Assembly (NCBI RefSeq): GCF_000026105.1
Contig: NC_008027.1
Coordinates: 864,501 to 928,500, forward strand
Direction of reading: 5' to 3'
Length of the DNA: 64,000 bases
DNA from: Pseudomonas entomophila L48
GTDB lineage: Bacteria > Pseudomonadota > Gammaproteobacteria > Pseudomonadales > Pseudomonadaceae
Part shown: in pieces, positions 16,641 through 26,045 of the stretch
Position numbering within the stretch: the stretch's first letter is position 1
Layout: the number at the start of each line of letters is the position of its first letter
Position numbers and translations under genes: made by a program
Notes under the pieces: model-generated
The model's database searches: none
Seen by the model: the letters and a program-made list of their open reading frames with translations, nothing else
Told to the model about the DNA's origin: nothing

Positions 16641-17858
16641 TCAATGCTGCTTGGCGCGCCTGATCCGCATCAATATCAGCAACAGCACCAACCCCGCCAC
16701 TGGCGCCATCCCCAGCATCGCCTCCCGTGCCGTCAGCCCCGCCCCCAGCACATTCAACCCGCCATACAGCAGCTTGAACAGGTTCAGCAGGTAATAGGTG
16801 ATCGCAATGATCGACAAACCTTCCACCGCCCGTTGGATCTTCACCTGGGCATCGGCCCGGGCATTGAGGCTGCGCAGGATCTCGGCGTTCTGTTCCTCCA
16901 TCTCCACCTGCACCCGCGCTTGCAGCAGGTCGCCCAGGTTGGCGACGTTCTTCGCCAGCTGTTCCAGGCGCTGCTCGGTGGCCACGCAGTAACGCAGCGT
17001 CGGTTTGAAGCGTCGCTCGATGAACACCCCCAGACGCTGGCAGTCGGCGACATGGCTTTCGCGCAGTTCACCGAGGCGTTCGAACACCAACTGCGCATAG
17101 GCCTGGCTGGCGCCGAAGCGGTGTCGGGTCTGTACCGTGCGGTCGACTACCTGGCGCGACAGGTGGGCGATGGCTTCGAGCAGGGGCTTGGAATCGTTGG
17201 GCGCGACGTTGGTGCTGCGTTCGGAGAGGCTGACCAGGGTCTTGTCGAAACCGTCCAGTTCCTGGCCCAGGGCCTTGGCCGTGTCCAGGGTCAGCGAGGC
17301 CATCATGCGGTAGGTCTCGATCTCCAGCAGGCGGCGGATCATGCGGCCCTGGCGGTAGGCGTTGAGCCGGCGGTTGATGAACAGCAGGCGGTTGGTGCCA
17401 TCCTCGGTCAGGCGGAAATCGCTCCACACCACCGCGTCGCCACCGCCGACGCTGGAGCCGCAGGGGTCCTTGAAGCCATAGCGGGCGAGGTCCAGATCCT
17501 GTTCGTCGCGTACCAGCACCTGCACGGCGTTGATCACTTGCGCCGCCTGCGGGGCGATGGCCTCGGCGAGCGCGGCGGGTAAAGGCTGCCAGTCGCTGTC
17601 GTGGCTGGCGCAGGGCACCACCAGGGTGAGGGTGAAAAATTCGGCGTGCCGCTCCCACTTGAACGGGTGGCCGTCGAGCCGGGTGATGCCCTGGGCAGCC
17701 TGCGTGTCGTGGGCCTCGGGGCAGCAGCGTTGCAGCAGGGCCCGGCAGTCGGCCTCGCCGCCGAGCAGGGCGAGATGGTGGACGTGAGCCGGGTCGTCGA
17801 AGTACAGCGATGGACGGGCGTGCAGTTCGTTGTGCAGGGCGGTGCGAAGAGGGTGCAT
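16641..17858 (-). CDS. DUF3422 family membrane-anchored protein
   Basis: 405 residues starting MHPLRTALHNELHARP. The HNELHARP start, the HPFKWERHAEFFTLT segment and the two C-terminal membrane helices (about residues 340-400, TYYLLNLFKLLYG...LLLILMRIRRAK) are the recognisable features of the DUF3422 family. A helical or coiled region (about 230-330) precedes the membrane part. The biochemical function of the family is not established as far as I know. Confidence 0.8.
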   Translation of the reverse strand: MHPLRTALHNELHARPSLYFDDPAHVHHLALLGGEADCRALLQRCCPEAHDTQAAQGITRLDGHPFKWERHAEFFTLTLVVPCASHDSDWQPLPAALAEAIAPQAAQVINAVQVLVRDEQDLDLARYGFKDPCGSSVGGGDAVVWSDFRLTEDGTNRLLFINRRLNAYRQGRMIRRLLEIETYRMMASLTLDTAKALGQELDGFDKTLVSLSERSTNVAPNDSKPLLEAIAHLSRQVVDRTVQTRHRFGASQAYAQLVFERLGELRESHVADCQRLGVFIERRFKPTLRYCVATEQRLEQLAKNVANLGDLLQARVQVEMEEQNAEILRSLNARADAQVKIQRAVEGLSIIAITYYLLNLFKLLYGGLNVLGAGLTAREAMLGMAPVAGLVLLLILMRIRRAKQH

Positions 17859-17928
17859 GGGGCTGGCCTGGTGTTGTGATTGTGGGGCTACCAGGAGGTG
17901 GGACTTCGCGGCGGGGAGGAAAAGTCAC

Positions 17929-18003
17929 GGCCCCTTCGCTGGCAAGGCCGGCTCCTGCAATCGACGTGGCGACTGTAGGAGCCGGCCTTGCCGGCGAATA
18001 GGG
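17929..18003. repeat. REP palindrome pair
   Basis: Inverted REP arms at 17929-17958 and 17973-18003 with a ~14-base centre, between DUF3422 and the aldehyde dehydrogenase gene. Confidence 0.85.
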
Positions 18004-18031
18004 CGGAGCAGGCGAAGGCGGGATTACGTCC

Positions 18032-19462
18032 TCAGCCCAGGCACCGCGTCACATGCTTCACCGACTGATACCCCGAAAGCCCCCAAGGCCCAAGCTCTCG
18101 GCCAATGCCGCTGCCCTTGGTCCCGCCCCACGAGGTCTCGACGAACACCGCCTGCACCGAGTTGATCCACACATGCCCGACCTCCAGCGCATCGGCCACG
18201 CGCTCGGCGCGTTCCAGGTCGGCGGAGCAGACGGTGGCCACCAGGCCGAAGCGGCTGTCGTTGGCCTGGGTGATGGCTTCGGCTTCAGTGCTGAAGCGCC
18301 GTGCGCACAGCACCGGCCCGAAGATCTCCTCGCCCCACAGGCGGCTGCTCTCGGGCACCTCCACATACAGTGTCGGGCTGACGAACCAGCCGTCACGGTC
18401 CAGCGCCTTGCCGCCGGCCAGGCACTTCAGGCCTTCCTCGCGGGCGGTGGCGAAATAGCCGGCCACCTTGAGCCACTGCGCCTGGCTGGTCAGCGGCCCC
18501 ATGTCCACTTCTTCAGTGAGCGGGTTGCCTACGCGCAACGTCTCCAGTGCCGCCTGCAAGCGCGGCAGAAGCGCGTCGGCGATGCCGTCCTGCACCAGCA
18601 GGCGCGAGGTGGCCGAGCACATCTGCCCGGCGTTCCAGGTGATACCGGCGACGATCCATTCCACGGCTTGGTCGACATCGCAATCGTCGAACACCACGAT
18701 GGCCGACTTGCCGCCCAGCTCCAGTGTCACGGGCCGGCACTGGGCCGCTGCGGCGCGCATCACCTGGCTGCCGACGCCGTTGCTGCCGGTGAACGACAGC
18801 TTGTCCAGGCCGTTGTGGCCGCTCAGGGCGGCGCCGGTCTCGGCCTTGCCGTTGACGATGTTCAGCACGCCGGCCGGCAGGCCCAGCTGCTCGGCGATCT
18901 GGCCGTAGGCCTGTTCGATCAGCGGGGTGACTTCGGAGGGCTTGAGCACCACGGTGCAGCCCGCCGCGAGCGCCGGGGCGAGCTTCCAGGCACTGGTCAC
19001 CAGCGGGAAGTTCCACGGCACGATCAGGCCGACCACGCCCACCGGCTCCAGGCGGGTGCGGGCGGTGAAGCCCGGCGCGGCCAGGGGCACGTCGCGGTTT
19101 TTTGCCGGTAGTTGCTCGGCCAGCTCGGCGTAGTAGGCGAAGGTGGCGATGGCGTCGTCCAGGTCGATCTCCGCCTCGTGGCGCGGCTTGCCGTTGTTGC
19201 GCATCTGCAGGGCGATCAGCTCGTCGCGGCGTTGGCCCAGTTGCTCGGCGAAGCCGCGCAGGTAGGTGGCACGCTCGGCGGCGCTGACTGTCTTCCAGGA
19301 GGCCAGGGCGCGGCGCGCGGCGGCCACGGCCTGGTCGACCTGGCCGGCGCTGGCGGCCATCAGTTCGGCGAACGGCTGGCCTTCGGACGGGTTGTGGACA
19401 ACGAGGCAGTCGCTGCCCTGGCCTTCGACCCAGCGGCCGTCGATGTAGTGAGGTGTGGTCAT
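18032..19462 (-). CDS. NAD(P)-dependent aldehyde dehydrogenase
   Basis: 476 residues of the ALDH superfamily, closest in style to betaine/aminoaldehyde dehydrogenases. Visible motifs: VPWNFPL (about 147-153), FTGSNGVGSQV in the cofactor loop, catalytic base in LELGGKSA and the nucleophile Cys in NAGQMCSATSRLLV (about residue 285). It is the last gene of a three-gene operon, 13 bases after the NCS1 permease, so it probably oxidises an aldehyde derived from the compound imported by that permease. The substrate cannot be told from sequence. Confidence 0.87.
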   Translation of the reverse strand: MTTPHYIDGRWVEGQGSDCLVVHNPSEGQPFAELMAASAGQVDQAVAAARRALASWKTVSAAERATYLRGFAEQLGQRRDELIALQMRNNGKPRHEAEIDLDDAIATFAYYAELAEQLPAKNRDVPLAAPGFTARTRLEPVGVVGLIVPWNFPLVTSAWKLAPALAAGCTVVLKPSEVTPLIEQAYGQIAEQLGLPAGVLNIVNGKAETGAALSGHNGLDKLSFTGSNGVGSQVMRAAAAQCRPVTLELGGKSAIVVFDDCDVDQAVEWIVAGITWNAGQMCSATSRLLVQDGIADALLPRLQAALETLRVGNPLTEEVDMGPLTSQAQWLKVAGYFATAREEGLKCLAGGKALDRDGWFVSPTLYVEVPESSRLWGEEIFGPVLCARRFSTEAEAITQANDSRFGLVATVCSADLERAERVADALEVGHVWINSVQAVFVETSWGGTKGSGIGRELGPWGLSGYQSVKHVTRCLG

Positions 19463-19475
19463 GGTCGGATTCCAG

Positions 19476-20975
19476 TCAGGCCATTTCGGCGGTGGTCACG
19501 GGCTTTACGGGCGTGCTTTTGCAGCGCACCCAGCGCGGGCCCCGGGGGCCATACACGCCAGCGGGTTCGGGGAACAGGTTGAGCAGGACCAGGTACAGCA
19601 CGGCGGCGATACCCAGGGTCACCGGCAGGCTCAGGTCGATACCGCCGGCCAGTTCACCCAGCGGGCCGACGAACTGCCCCGGCAGGTTGACGAAGCACAG
19701 GCCGACCGCCGCGCTGGGGATCCACGCGCCCATGCCGCGCCAGTTCCAGCCGTGGTCGAACCAGTAGTGGCCGCCTTGCTGGCCACGGGTGAACACCTGC
19801 AGGTCGTCGGCATGGTAGAAGCCGCGGCGGGTGATCAGCCCGAGGATCATGATCACCATCCAGGGGCTGGTGCAGGTGATGATCAGCACGGCGAAGGTCG
19901 ACACGCTCTGCACCAGGTTGAAGGTGAAGCGGCCGACGAAGATGAAACCGATGGCCAGCACGCCGATCAGCAGGGTGGCGGCGGCGCGGCTGAGCAGGCG
20001 CGGGAACACGCTGGACATGTCCAGGCCGGTGCCGTACAGCGCCGTGGTGCCGGTGGACATGCCGCCGATCACCGCGATCAGGCACACCGGCAGGAAGAAC
20101 CAGCCCGGCGAGATCGCCAGCAGGCCGCCGACGTAGTTGTTGGCGGCGATGTAGTCCGGCGCCTGGCTGGCGACCAGGGTGGCGGTGCACAGGCCGAACA
20201 GGAACGGGATCAGCGTGGCGGCCTGGGCGAGGATCACCGCCAGCATGATGCGCGACTTGGGCGTTTCGCGCGGGATGTAGCGCGACCAGTCACCCAGGAA
20301 GGCGCCGAACGACACCGGGTTGCTCATGGCCAGGATCGCCGCGCCGACGAACGCTGCCCAGAAGCCGGCTTGGCCGAGGTTGACGCTGCCGGCGTAGCCT
20401 GCGTCGAAGGGCCCGGCGAAGGCGAAGATGCCCAGCAGGAACAGCAGGCTCGAAGCCCACACCGCGATCTTGTTGACCCACAGCATGAAGCGGAAGCCGA
20501 AGATGCACACCACCAGCACCAGCACTGCGAACAGGCCGTAGGCCAGGCCCAGGGTGAGGTCGGTTTCCGGCAGGCCGACCAGGCGCTTGGCGCCGCCGAC
20601 CAGGGCATCGCCCGAGCTCCATACCGACAGCGAGAAGAACGCCACGGCGGTGAGCAGCGACAGGAACGAACCGACGATACGCCCGTGCACGCCGAAGTGC
20701 GCACCGGACGAAACCGCGTTGTTGGTGCCGTTGAGCGCGCCGAACAGGCCCATGGGCGCGAGGATCACCGCGCCGATGCCGACGCCAAGCAGGATCGCCC
20801 AGACCCCGGCCTGGAACGACAGCCCGAACAGTACCGGGAAGCTGCCCAGCACGGCGGTGGCGAAGGTGTTGGCGCCGCCGAAGATCAGGCGGAACAGGTC
20901 AAGCGGGGCGGCGTCGCGTTGATCGTCGGGGATCTGTTCGACGCCATTGGTCTCGATACCGGTCGAGTGGCTCAT
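19476..20975 (-). CDS. NCS1-family permease (cytosine/purine/hydantoin type)
   Basis: 499 residues with about 12 membrane helices. The N-terminal part (DDQRDAAPLDLFRLIFGGANTFATAVLGSFPVLFGLSF) and SNPVSFGAFLGDWSRYIPRETPKSR match NCS1 transporters, which bring in nucleobases and related heterocycles or small cations. It sits between the NTF2-like gene (87-base gap) and the aldehyde dehydrogenase gene (13-base gap), so it is probably the uptake step of a catabolic operon. Confidence 0.85.
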   Translation of the reverse strand: MSHSTGIETNGVEQIPDDQRDAAPLDLFRLIFGGANTFATAVLGSFPVLFGLSFQAGVWAILLGVGIGAVILAPMGLFGALNGTNNAVSSGAHFGVHGRIVGSFLSLLTAVAFFSLSVWSSGDALVGGAKRLVGLPETDLTLGLAYGLFAVLVLVVCIFGFRFMLWVNKIAVWASSLLFLLGIFAFAGPFDAGYAGSVNLGQAGFWAAFVGAAILAMSNPVSFGAFLGDWSRYIPRETPKSRIMLAVILAQAATLIPFLFGLCTATLVASQAPDYIAANNYVGGLLAISPGWFFLPVCLIAVIGGMSTGTTALYGTGLDMSSVFPRLLSRAAATLLIGVLAIGFIFVGRFTFNLVQSVSTFAVLIITCTSPWMVIMILGLITRRGFYHADDLQVFTRGQQGGHYWFDHGWNWRGMGAWIPSAAVGLCFVNLPGQFVGPLGELAGGIDLSLPVTLGIAAVLYLVLLNLFPEPAGVYGPRGPRWVRCKSTPVKPVTTAEMA

Positions 20976-21062
20976 GGTGATGCTCCAGCGCGAATGTTGT
21001 CGGCCGTCGGGCGGCCTTGTTGTGGGTGCGATGGCAGTGCGGCAGGGCCGCTTGAAAGGTGA

Positions 21063-21452
21063 TCAGCTCGGCGAGACGACCGACAGGTGCTCGTGGCAGG
21101 CCAGCCAGCGTTCGCCGTGCAGGCGAAAGACGATGGTCTCGCGTTCGCTCAGGTCGAGCACTTCACCGGCGACGCGCAAGCGCGTGGCCACGTCGTGCAT
21201 GAAGATCGCCACGTCGCCTTGCTGGCTTACCTGTGCATTGCTGGATTCACAGCCGAGCACGGCGAAGCCATCGGCCTGCCAGCTGGCCCAGAGGTCTTCA
21301 TAGGCGCGGCGCGACAGCAGCGGTTGCGGCACGGTGTGGAAGAGGAAGGTGGCGTCTTCGCTGAAGCAGGCGAAGTAACGGGCGGTGTCGTTGCTGGCGA
21401 AGGCGGCGACGAGGTCGGCGGCGGCCTGCCGTACCTGGAGTGTCTGGTCCAC
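21063..21452 (-). CDS. SnoaL/NTF2-like protein, first gene of permease-ALDH operon
   Basis: 129 residues from GTG 21452 (MDQTLQVRQAAADLVAAFASND), chosen because a GAGG element lies about 8 bases upstream and the fold starts here; the frame is open further upstream through a palindrome. The pattern AAFASNDTARYFACFSEDATFLFH ... DLSERETIVFRLHGERWLACHEHLSV is typical of the NTF2-like superfamily, which includes small ketosteroid isomerase-like enzymes and binding proteins. The role within the operon is unknown. Confidence 0.75.
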   Translation of the reverse strand: MDQTLQVRQAAADLVAAFASNDTARYFACFSEDATFLFHTVPQPLLSRRAYEDLWASWQADGFAVLGCESSNAQVSQQGDVAIFMHDVATRLRVAGEVLDLSERETIVFRLHGERWLACHEHLSVVSPS

Positions 21453-21541
21453 GGGAGTGGCCTCACGGTTTATTGTGATTGTTGGTGAAGCGATTCTGGT
21501 GGGGGCGGGCGAGGGGAAAAATCGCTGCGGGCAAATAATCA

Positions 21542-21559
21542 GTTCAGGAAATCCTGAAC
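21542..21559. promoter_or_regulatory. Palindromic candidate operator
   Basis: GTTCAGGAAATCCTGAAC: two perfect 8-bp arms around AA, about 90 bases upstream of the NTF2-like start. It could be the operator of the NTF2-NCS1-ALDH operon. No regulator gene is adjacent. Confidence 0.4.
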
Positions 21560-21580
21560 CAATGGCTGGCAAGCATCCTC

Positions 21581-21666
21581 TGTAGGAGCGGCTTCAGCCG
21601 CGATGCGGCCACCAAGGTGCCTGGCATCCGCTTCGCGGATGATCGCGGCTAAAGCCGCTCCTACAG
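21581..21666. repeat. REP palindrome pair
   Basis: Inverted arms TGTAGGAGCGGCTTCAGCCG and complement, enclosing a small ATCCGCTTCGCGGAT hairpin. Confidence 0.85.
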
Positions 21667-21710
21667 CGGTCGTGGCAGATCCATGGGGCAAGTTTTGCTC
21701 CATGGAGGCC

Positions 21711-21729
21711 GACCGACTGACGGTCGGTC
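21711..21729. promoter_or_regulatory. Palindromic candidate operator (TetR-like) upstream of ycaC
   Basis: GACCGACTGACGGTCGGTC: 7-bp perfect arms with a 5-base centre, about 60 bases upstream of the ycaC start. GACCGAC/GTCGGTC half-sites are typical of TetR-family operators. No TetR gene is in the window. Confidence 0.45.
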
Positions 21730-21787
21730 CTGCACGTCATGTTTGCCTACGCTGTAACTCCCAACCTTTGAAGCAAGGAGTTCAGCC

Positions 21788-22408
21788 ATGGCTTTCCACT
21801 ACAACCGCCTGGACAAGAACAACGCCGCGGTCCTGCTGGTCGACCACCAGGCCGGCCTGCTGTCGCTGGTACGCGATATCGACCCCGACCGCTTCAAGAA
21901 CAACGTGCTGGCGCTTTCCGACCTGGCCAAGTACTTCAAGCTGCCCACCATCCTCACCACCAGCTTCGAAACCGGCCCCAACGGCCCGCTGGTGCCCGAG
22001 CTCAAGGAACAATTCCCCGATGCGCCGTACATCGCCCGCCCCGGCAACATCAATGCCTGGGACAACGAAGACTTCGTCAAGGCGGTGAAGGCCACCGGCA
22101 AGAAGCAGCTGATCATCGCCGGGGTGGTCACCGAGGTGTGCGTGGCCTTCCCGGCGCTGTCGGCGCTGGAGGAGGGCTTCGACGTGTTCGTCGTCACCGA
22201 CGCCTCCGGCACCTTCAACGAGCTGACCCGCGACTCGGCCTGGCGGCGCATGGAGGCCGCCGGCGCGCAACTGATGACCTGGTTCGGCGTGGCCTGCGAG
22301 CTGCACCGTGACTGGCGCAACGACATCGAGGGGCTGGGCACGCTGTTCTCCAACCATATCCCCGACTATCGCAACCTGATGACCAGCTACAGCAAGCTGG
22401 CCAAGTAG
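21788..22408 (+). CDS. ycaC: Isochorismatase-family hydrolase (YcaC-like)
   Basis: 206 residues, start supported by AAGGAG about 9 bases upstream. The cysteine-hydrolase triad is visible: Asp in VLLVDHQAGL, Lys in the ARPGNINAWDNEDF / KKQLIIAG region and the nucleophile Cys in GVVTEVCVAFPAL. YcaC-type enzymes form ring oligomers; the natural substrate is uncertain. It is convergent with the downstream MFS gene and preceded by a TetR-like palindrome. Confidence 0.88.
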   Translation: MAFHYNRLDKNNAAVLLVDHQAGLLSLVRDIDPDRFKNNVLALSDLAKYFKLPTILTTSFETGPNGPLVPELKEQFPDAPYIARPGNINAWDNEDFVKAVKATGKKQLIIAGVVTEVCVAFPALSALEEGFDVFVVTDASGTFNELTRDSAWRRMEAAGAQLMTWFGVACELHRDWRNDIEGLGTLFSNHIPDYRNLMTSYSKLAK

Positions 22409-22432
22409 TGGTTTCACTGGTGCGGTGAGCGA

Positions 22433-23593
22433 TCACCGCGCCAGTTTCAATGCACCATTCGCGGGTGTCGCGGACCAGATCGCCAGCCCCGCAGCCACTG
22501 TAGTCAACAATGCTCCGGCCCAGGGCGTGGCCTCCAGCGCGGAGCCGGTGATCACCACGCCACCGATGGCCGAACCCAGCCCGACGCCCAGGTGCATGGC
22601 CGACATATTCAGGCTCATGCCTGCCGGGAAGGTACCTTCCCCACGCTTGGCCAGGTAGCTCTGTACCACTGGCGAGGTGGTCCAGCTCAACCCGCCCCAA
22701 AGCATCATCGCCGGCAGGAACAGCCATGGCGTGCCCGCGCTCAGCGGCAGCATCAGCAGGCTGGCGAGGTACAACAGAGGCGCCAGCAGGATGGCCTTGG
22801 CCACGCCCAAGCGATCGGCCATCCAGCCACCGACATAGCCGCCCGAGACACCGGCGATGCCGAATGCCGCGAACACCGCTGCCAGCCATTGCGGCGGTAC
22901 ATGGGCAACCTGCTGGGCGTAAGGCGCGAGGTAGGCGAACACAGTGAAGTGCCCGGCGATCATCAGCAGGGATACCCCCTGCGCGGCTGTGAGGCGGCTG
23001 TCGCGCAGATGGCGCACGTAGCTGGCCAGGGCGATGCGTTCGTTGCTCTGCAGCGTCGGCAGCCCGCGCCAGGCCATCAACAACACTGCCACCGCCAGGC
23101 CGCTCAGGCCGACGAACACGCCGCGCCAGCCTAGGGCGTCGCACAGCAGCATGCCGGCCGGCACACCGAGTATCAGCGAGCTGCAGATGCCCATGAAGAT
23201 CACCCCGATGGCGCGCCCGCGCAGGGCTTCGGGCGCCATGCGCGTGGCCATCAAGGTGCAGGTCAGGCAGGTCAGCGCGCTGGTCGCGGCCATGCCGATG
23301 CGGGCGATCAGCAGTGCGGTGTAACCGGGCGCCCATGCCGCCAGCAGGTTGCACAGGGCGAACAGCGCAAGCGTGGCGCACAGCAGGCCACGCAGCGGCA
23401 GGCGTGTGGTGAGCAGGGGAGAGAAGGGCGCGGCGAGGGCGAAGCTCAGGGAGAAGACCGTGGTCAGTTGCCCGGCCACGCCGAGCGGAACGTCCAGGCC
23501 GTCGGCCAGGGCCGGGAGGATGCCGACCGTGATGTTTTCCGCCATGCCCGTGACGAACGTCGCCAGGGCCAGCAGCCAGATACGCGGGCTCAT
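22433..23593 (-). CDS. MFS transporter (AraJ/sugar-efflux-like, DHA1 family)
   Basis: 386 residues from ATG 23593, with GGAGG about 7 bases upstream. About 12 helices; the N-terminal pattern FVTGMAENITVGILPALADGLDVPLGVAGQLTTVFSLSFALAAPFSPLLTTR is that of the AraJ/PbuE/YdhP group of drug or metabolite exporters. The substrate is unknown. The frame is open upstream, but the extra residues do not look like a membrane protein start. Confidence 0.84.
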   Translation of the reverse strand: MSPRIWLLALATFVTGMAENITVGILPALADGLDVPLGVAGQLTTVFSLSFALAAPFSPLLTTRLPLRGLLCATLALFALCNLLAAWAPGYTALLIARIGMAATSALTCLTCTLMATRMAPEALRGRAIGVIFMGICSSLILGVPAGMLLCDALGWRGVFVGLSGLAVAVLLMAWRGLPTLQSNERIALASYVRHLRDSRLTAAQGVSLLMIAGHFTVFAYLAPYAQQVAHVPPQWLAAVFAAFGIAGVSGGYVGGWMADRLGVAKAILLAPLLYLASLLMLPLSAGTPWLFLPAMMLWGGLSWTTSPVVQSYLAKRGEGTFPAGMSLNMSAMHLGVGLGSAIGGVVITGSALEATPWAGALLTTVAAGLAIWSATPANGALKLAR

Positions 23594-23761
23594 GTGTTGC
23601 CTCCGATAAACGGGCCGGCCAAGGTCCGGACCCATTTGTCCCGACGGTTGACCGGCAGTGGTCAGGTCCATCGGGTTTCGAGGCAGTGCTTCGGTTATCC
23701 CGGTTCAAGCAGGGGCAATTGTAGACGTTTGCGAGAAGTGGGTGAAGCTGCGGCGCGGCCC

Positions 23762-23788
23762 CTGTAGGAGCCGGCTTGCCGGCGAACC
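23762..23788. repeat. Single REP unit
   Basis: One REP unit (TGTAGGAGCCGGCTTGCCGG core) immediately downstream of the cupin gene. Confidence 0.75.
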
Positions 23789-23799
23789 GGCCCGCACAG

Positions 23800-24090
23800 C
23801 TACTTCAACTCAGTCTCGATGAACACGATCTCGTGGTCACTGGCATTGATCACATTGTGCTCGACCCCCGCCTTGCGGAAGTAGCTCTGCCCCGCCACCA
23901 GGGGTGCCCGTTTCTCACCTTCGGGGGTTTCCAGCAGCAAGATGCCATCGGTCATCGGCACCACCACATAGTCATGGCCATGCAGATGACGCCCGGTCTC
24001 GGCACCCGGGGCGAAGCGCCATTCGGTGACGATCACCTCGTCGGTGTCCACCTGCACGGTGGGGATAGCCTGGGGGCGAGTGTGTTTCAT
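23800..24090 (-). CDS. Small cupin-domain protein (BauB-like)
   Basis: 96 residues from ATG 24090. A single cupin barrel: metal-ligand motif 1 as ETGRHLHGHDYVVVPMTDG (two His, about residues 33-50) and motif 2 as SYFRKAGVEHNVINAS (His about residue 77). Similar short cupins occur near amino-acid catabolic genes (beta-alanine BauB type). Nothing nearby identifies a substrate. Confidence 0.78.
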   Translation of the reverse strand: MKHTRPQAIPTVQVDTDEVIVTEWRFAPGAETGRHLHGHDYVVVPMTDGILLLETPEGEKRAPLVAGQSYFRKAGVEHNVINASDHEIVFIETELK

Positions 24091-24205
24091 GAGCGAGTCC
24101 TGCCTGCGCAAAAGTGTCTAGCCTGGACCGGGCCATGGAGGGCGATAAATGCAAATCTGCTGGCAGTCAGTCAGCGAAACGCTCACCTAAGCCGCAGAAA
24201 AAAGA

Positions 24206-24237
24206 AAACCCCTTGAGCGCGAACGCTCAAGGGGTTT
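24206..24237 (-). terminator. Rho-independent terminator of ychF
   Basis: Perfect 14-bp stem (AAACCCCTTGAGCG / CGCTCAAGGGGTTT), loop CGAA, followed on the minus strand by T-rich sequence. It lies 20 bases after the ychF stop. Confidence 0.9.
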
Positions 24238-24258
24238 CTCTCATCGAAGCCTGAAGAC

Positions 24259-25359
24259 TTAGACGTTGAAGCGGAAGTGCATCACGTCACCGTCCTTGAC
24301 GATGTAGTCCTTGCCTTCCAGGCGCCACTTGCCGGCTTCCTTGGCACCGCCTTCACCCTTGAACTGGATGAAGTCGTCATAGGCCACCACTTCGGCGCGG
24401 ATGAAGCCTTTCTCGAAGTCGGTGTGGATCACGCCAGCGGCTTGCGGCGCGGTGGCGCCGACACGGACGGTCCAGGCACGTACTTCCTGAACGCCGGCGG
24501 TGAAGTACGTCTGCAGGTTCAGCAGTTCGTAGCCGGCACGGATCACGCGGTTCAGGCCAGGCTCTTCCAGGCCCAGGGCCTCGAGGAACATGTCCTTCTC
24601 TTCGCCTTCGTCCAGCTCGGCGATCTCGGCTTCGATCTTGTTGCACACCGGCACCACGACCGCGCCTTCTTCCTTGGCGATGGCCTTGACCACGTCCAGG
24701 TGCGGGTTGTTGTCGAAGCCGTCTTCGGCAACGTTAGCGATGTACATCACCGGCTTGCTGGTCAGCAGGTGGAAACCACGGATCACGGCCTTCTCGTCGT
24801 CAGCCATGTTTTTCATCAGGCTGCGCGCCGGCTTGCCTTCGGTGAAGTGCGGGATCAGTTTTTCCAGGATGGCCTTCTGCGCCAGGGCATCCTTGTCGCC
24901 GCCCTTGGCGTTGCGGGCCACCTTCTGCAGTTGCTTCTCGCAGCTGTCGAGGTCGGCGAAGATCAGCTCGAGGTCGATGATCTCGATGTCGCGCTTGGGG
25001 TCGACGCTGTTGGAGACGTGGATCACGTTCTCGTCTTCGAAGCAGCGCACCACGTGGGCGATGGCGTCGGTCTCGCGGATGTTGGCGAGGAACTTGTTGC
25101 CCAGGCCTTCACCCTTCGAGGCACCGGCGACCAGGCCGGCGATGTCGACGAATTCCATGGTGGTCGGCAGGATGCGGTTCGGCTTGACGATCTCGGCCAG
25201 CGCGTTCAGGCGCGCGTCGGGCATCGGCACGATGCCGCTGTTCGGCTCGATGGTGCAGAAGGGGAAGTTCTCCGCCGCGATGCCAGACTTGGTCAGGGCG
25301 TTGAACAGGGTGGACTTGCCGACGTTGGGCAGGCCGACGATGCCGCAATTGAAACCCAT
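24259..25359 (-). CDS. ychF: Redox-regulated ATPase YchF (Obg-like)
   Basis: 366 residues, universal YchF/OLA1 family. Walker [18 protein letters not shown] (about 9-25), switch region [21 protein letters not shown], the NVAED motif that replaces NKxD, an alpha-helical insert, and a C-terminal TGS-like domain (about 280-366). It binds ATP and ribosomes and takes part in stress control of translation. It follows pth by 22 bases, as in other pseudomonads. Confidence 0.96.
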   Translation of the reverse strand: MGFNCGIVGLPNVGKSTLFNALTKSGIAAENFPFCTIEPNSGIVPMPDARLNALAEIVKPNRILPTTMEFVDIAGLVAGASKGEGLGNKFLANIRETDAIAHVVRCFEDENVIHVSNSVDPKRDIEIIDLELIFADLDSCEKQLQKVARNAKGGDKDALAQKAILEKLIPHFTEGKPARSLMKNMADDEKAVIRGFHLLTSKPVMYIANVAEDGFDNNPHLDVVKAIAKEEGAVVVPVCNKIEAEIAELDEGEEKDMFLEALGLEEPGLNRVIRAGYELLNLQTYFTAGVQEVRAWTVRVGATAPQAAGVIHTDFEKGFIRAEVVAYDDFIQFKGEGGAKEAGKWRLEGKDYIVKDGDVMHFRFNV

Positions 25360-25381
25360 GGGTATTCCCCTTTCTAAAGTG

Positions 25382-25966
25382 TCAGGCCTTCTGGCAGTGC
25401 AGTTCGCGCATCGCCTTGGCGAAGTCGCCGGCAAGCACGTCGGGCATCACGCCGAGGGCAAAATCGATGCTGGCGTCGAGCTTCTCCTGCTCGGCGCGCG
25501 GCGCGCGACCCAGGACGAAGTTGGAGACCAGTTTGGCGTCGCCCGGGTGGCCGATGCCAAGCCGCAGGCGGTGGAAGTCGTTCTGGTTGCCGAGCTGCGC
25601 GATGATGTCGCGCAGGCCGTTGTGCCCGCCATGGCCACCGCCTCTCTTGAGCTTGGCGACGCCGGGGGGCAGGTCGAGTTCGTCGTGGGCCACCAGGATC
25701 GCTTCCGGCTTGATGCGGAAGAAATTGGCCAGAGCCGCCACGGACTGGCCGCTACGGTTCATGTAGGTGGTGGGGATCAGCAAACGAACATCGTTGCCTT
25801 GATGGCTGAACTTAGCCGTCAGGCCAAAATACTTCTTGTCAGCGGTCAGCGACACGCGCTGGGCACTGGCAAGGCGTTCAACGAAAAGAGCCCCTGCGTT
25901 ATGCCGGGTCTGTTCGTATTCGGGGCCGGGGTTACCCAGGCCGACGATCAACTGGATGGCGGTCAC
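25382..25966 (-). CDS. pth: Peptidyl-tRNA hydrolase
   Basis: 194 residues. Conserved [19 protein letters not shown] with catalytic His (about residue 23), the TYMNRSG motif, HDELDLPPG and [15 protein letters not shown]. It releases tRNA from peptidyl-tRNAs that drop off the ribosome. It lies between rplY and ychF in the usual order. Confidence 0.96.
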   Translation of the reverse strand: MTAIQLIVGLGNPGPEYEQTRHNAGALFVERLASAQRVSLTADKKYFGLTAKFSHQGNDVRLLIPTTYMNRSGQSVAALANFFRIKPEAILVAHDELDLPPGVAKLKRGGGHGGHNGLRDIIAQLGNQNDFHRLRLGIGHPGDAKLVSNFVLGRAPRAEQEKLDASIDFALGVMPDVLAGDFAKAMRELHCQKA

Positions 25967-26045
25967 GTCAGGGGCTCTTCCTTGGAGTTGGTGGGTTACG
26001 GTGCGCGCGGCACTGTAACCCGATCAACGCCGGCGTGCGAGTGGA

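Noticed and set aside
19455..21062. Long plus-strand frame opposite the NCS1 permease gene
   Set aside because: The product is Asp/Gln/His-rich low-complexity sequence typical of an antisense frame to a membrane protein.
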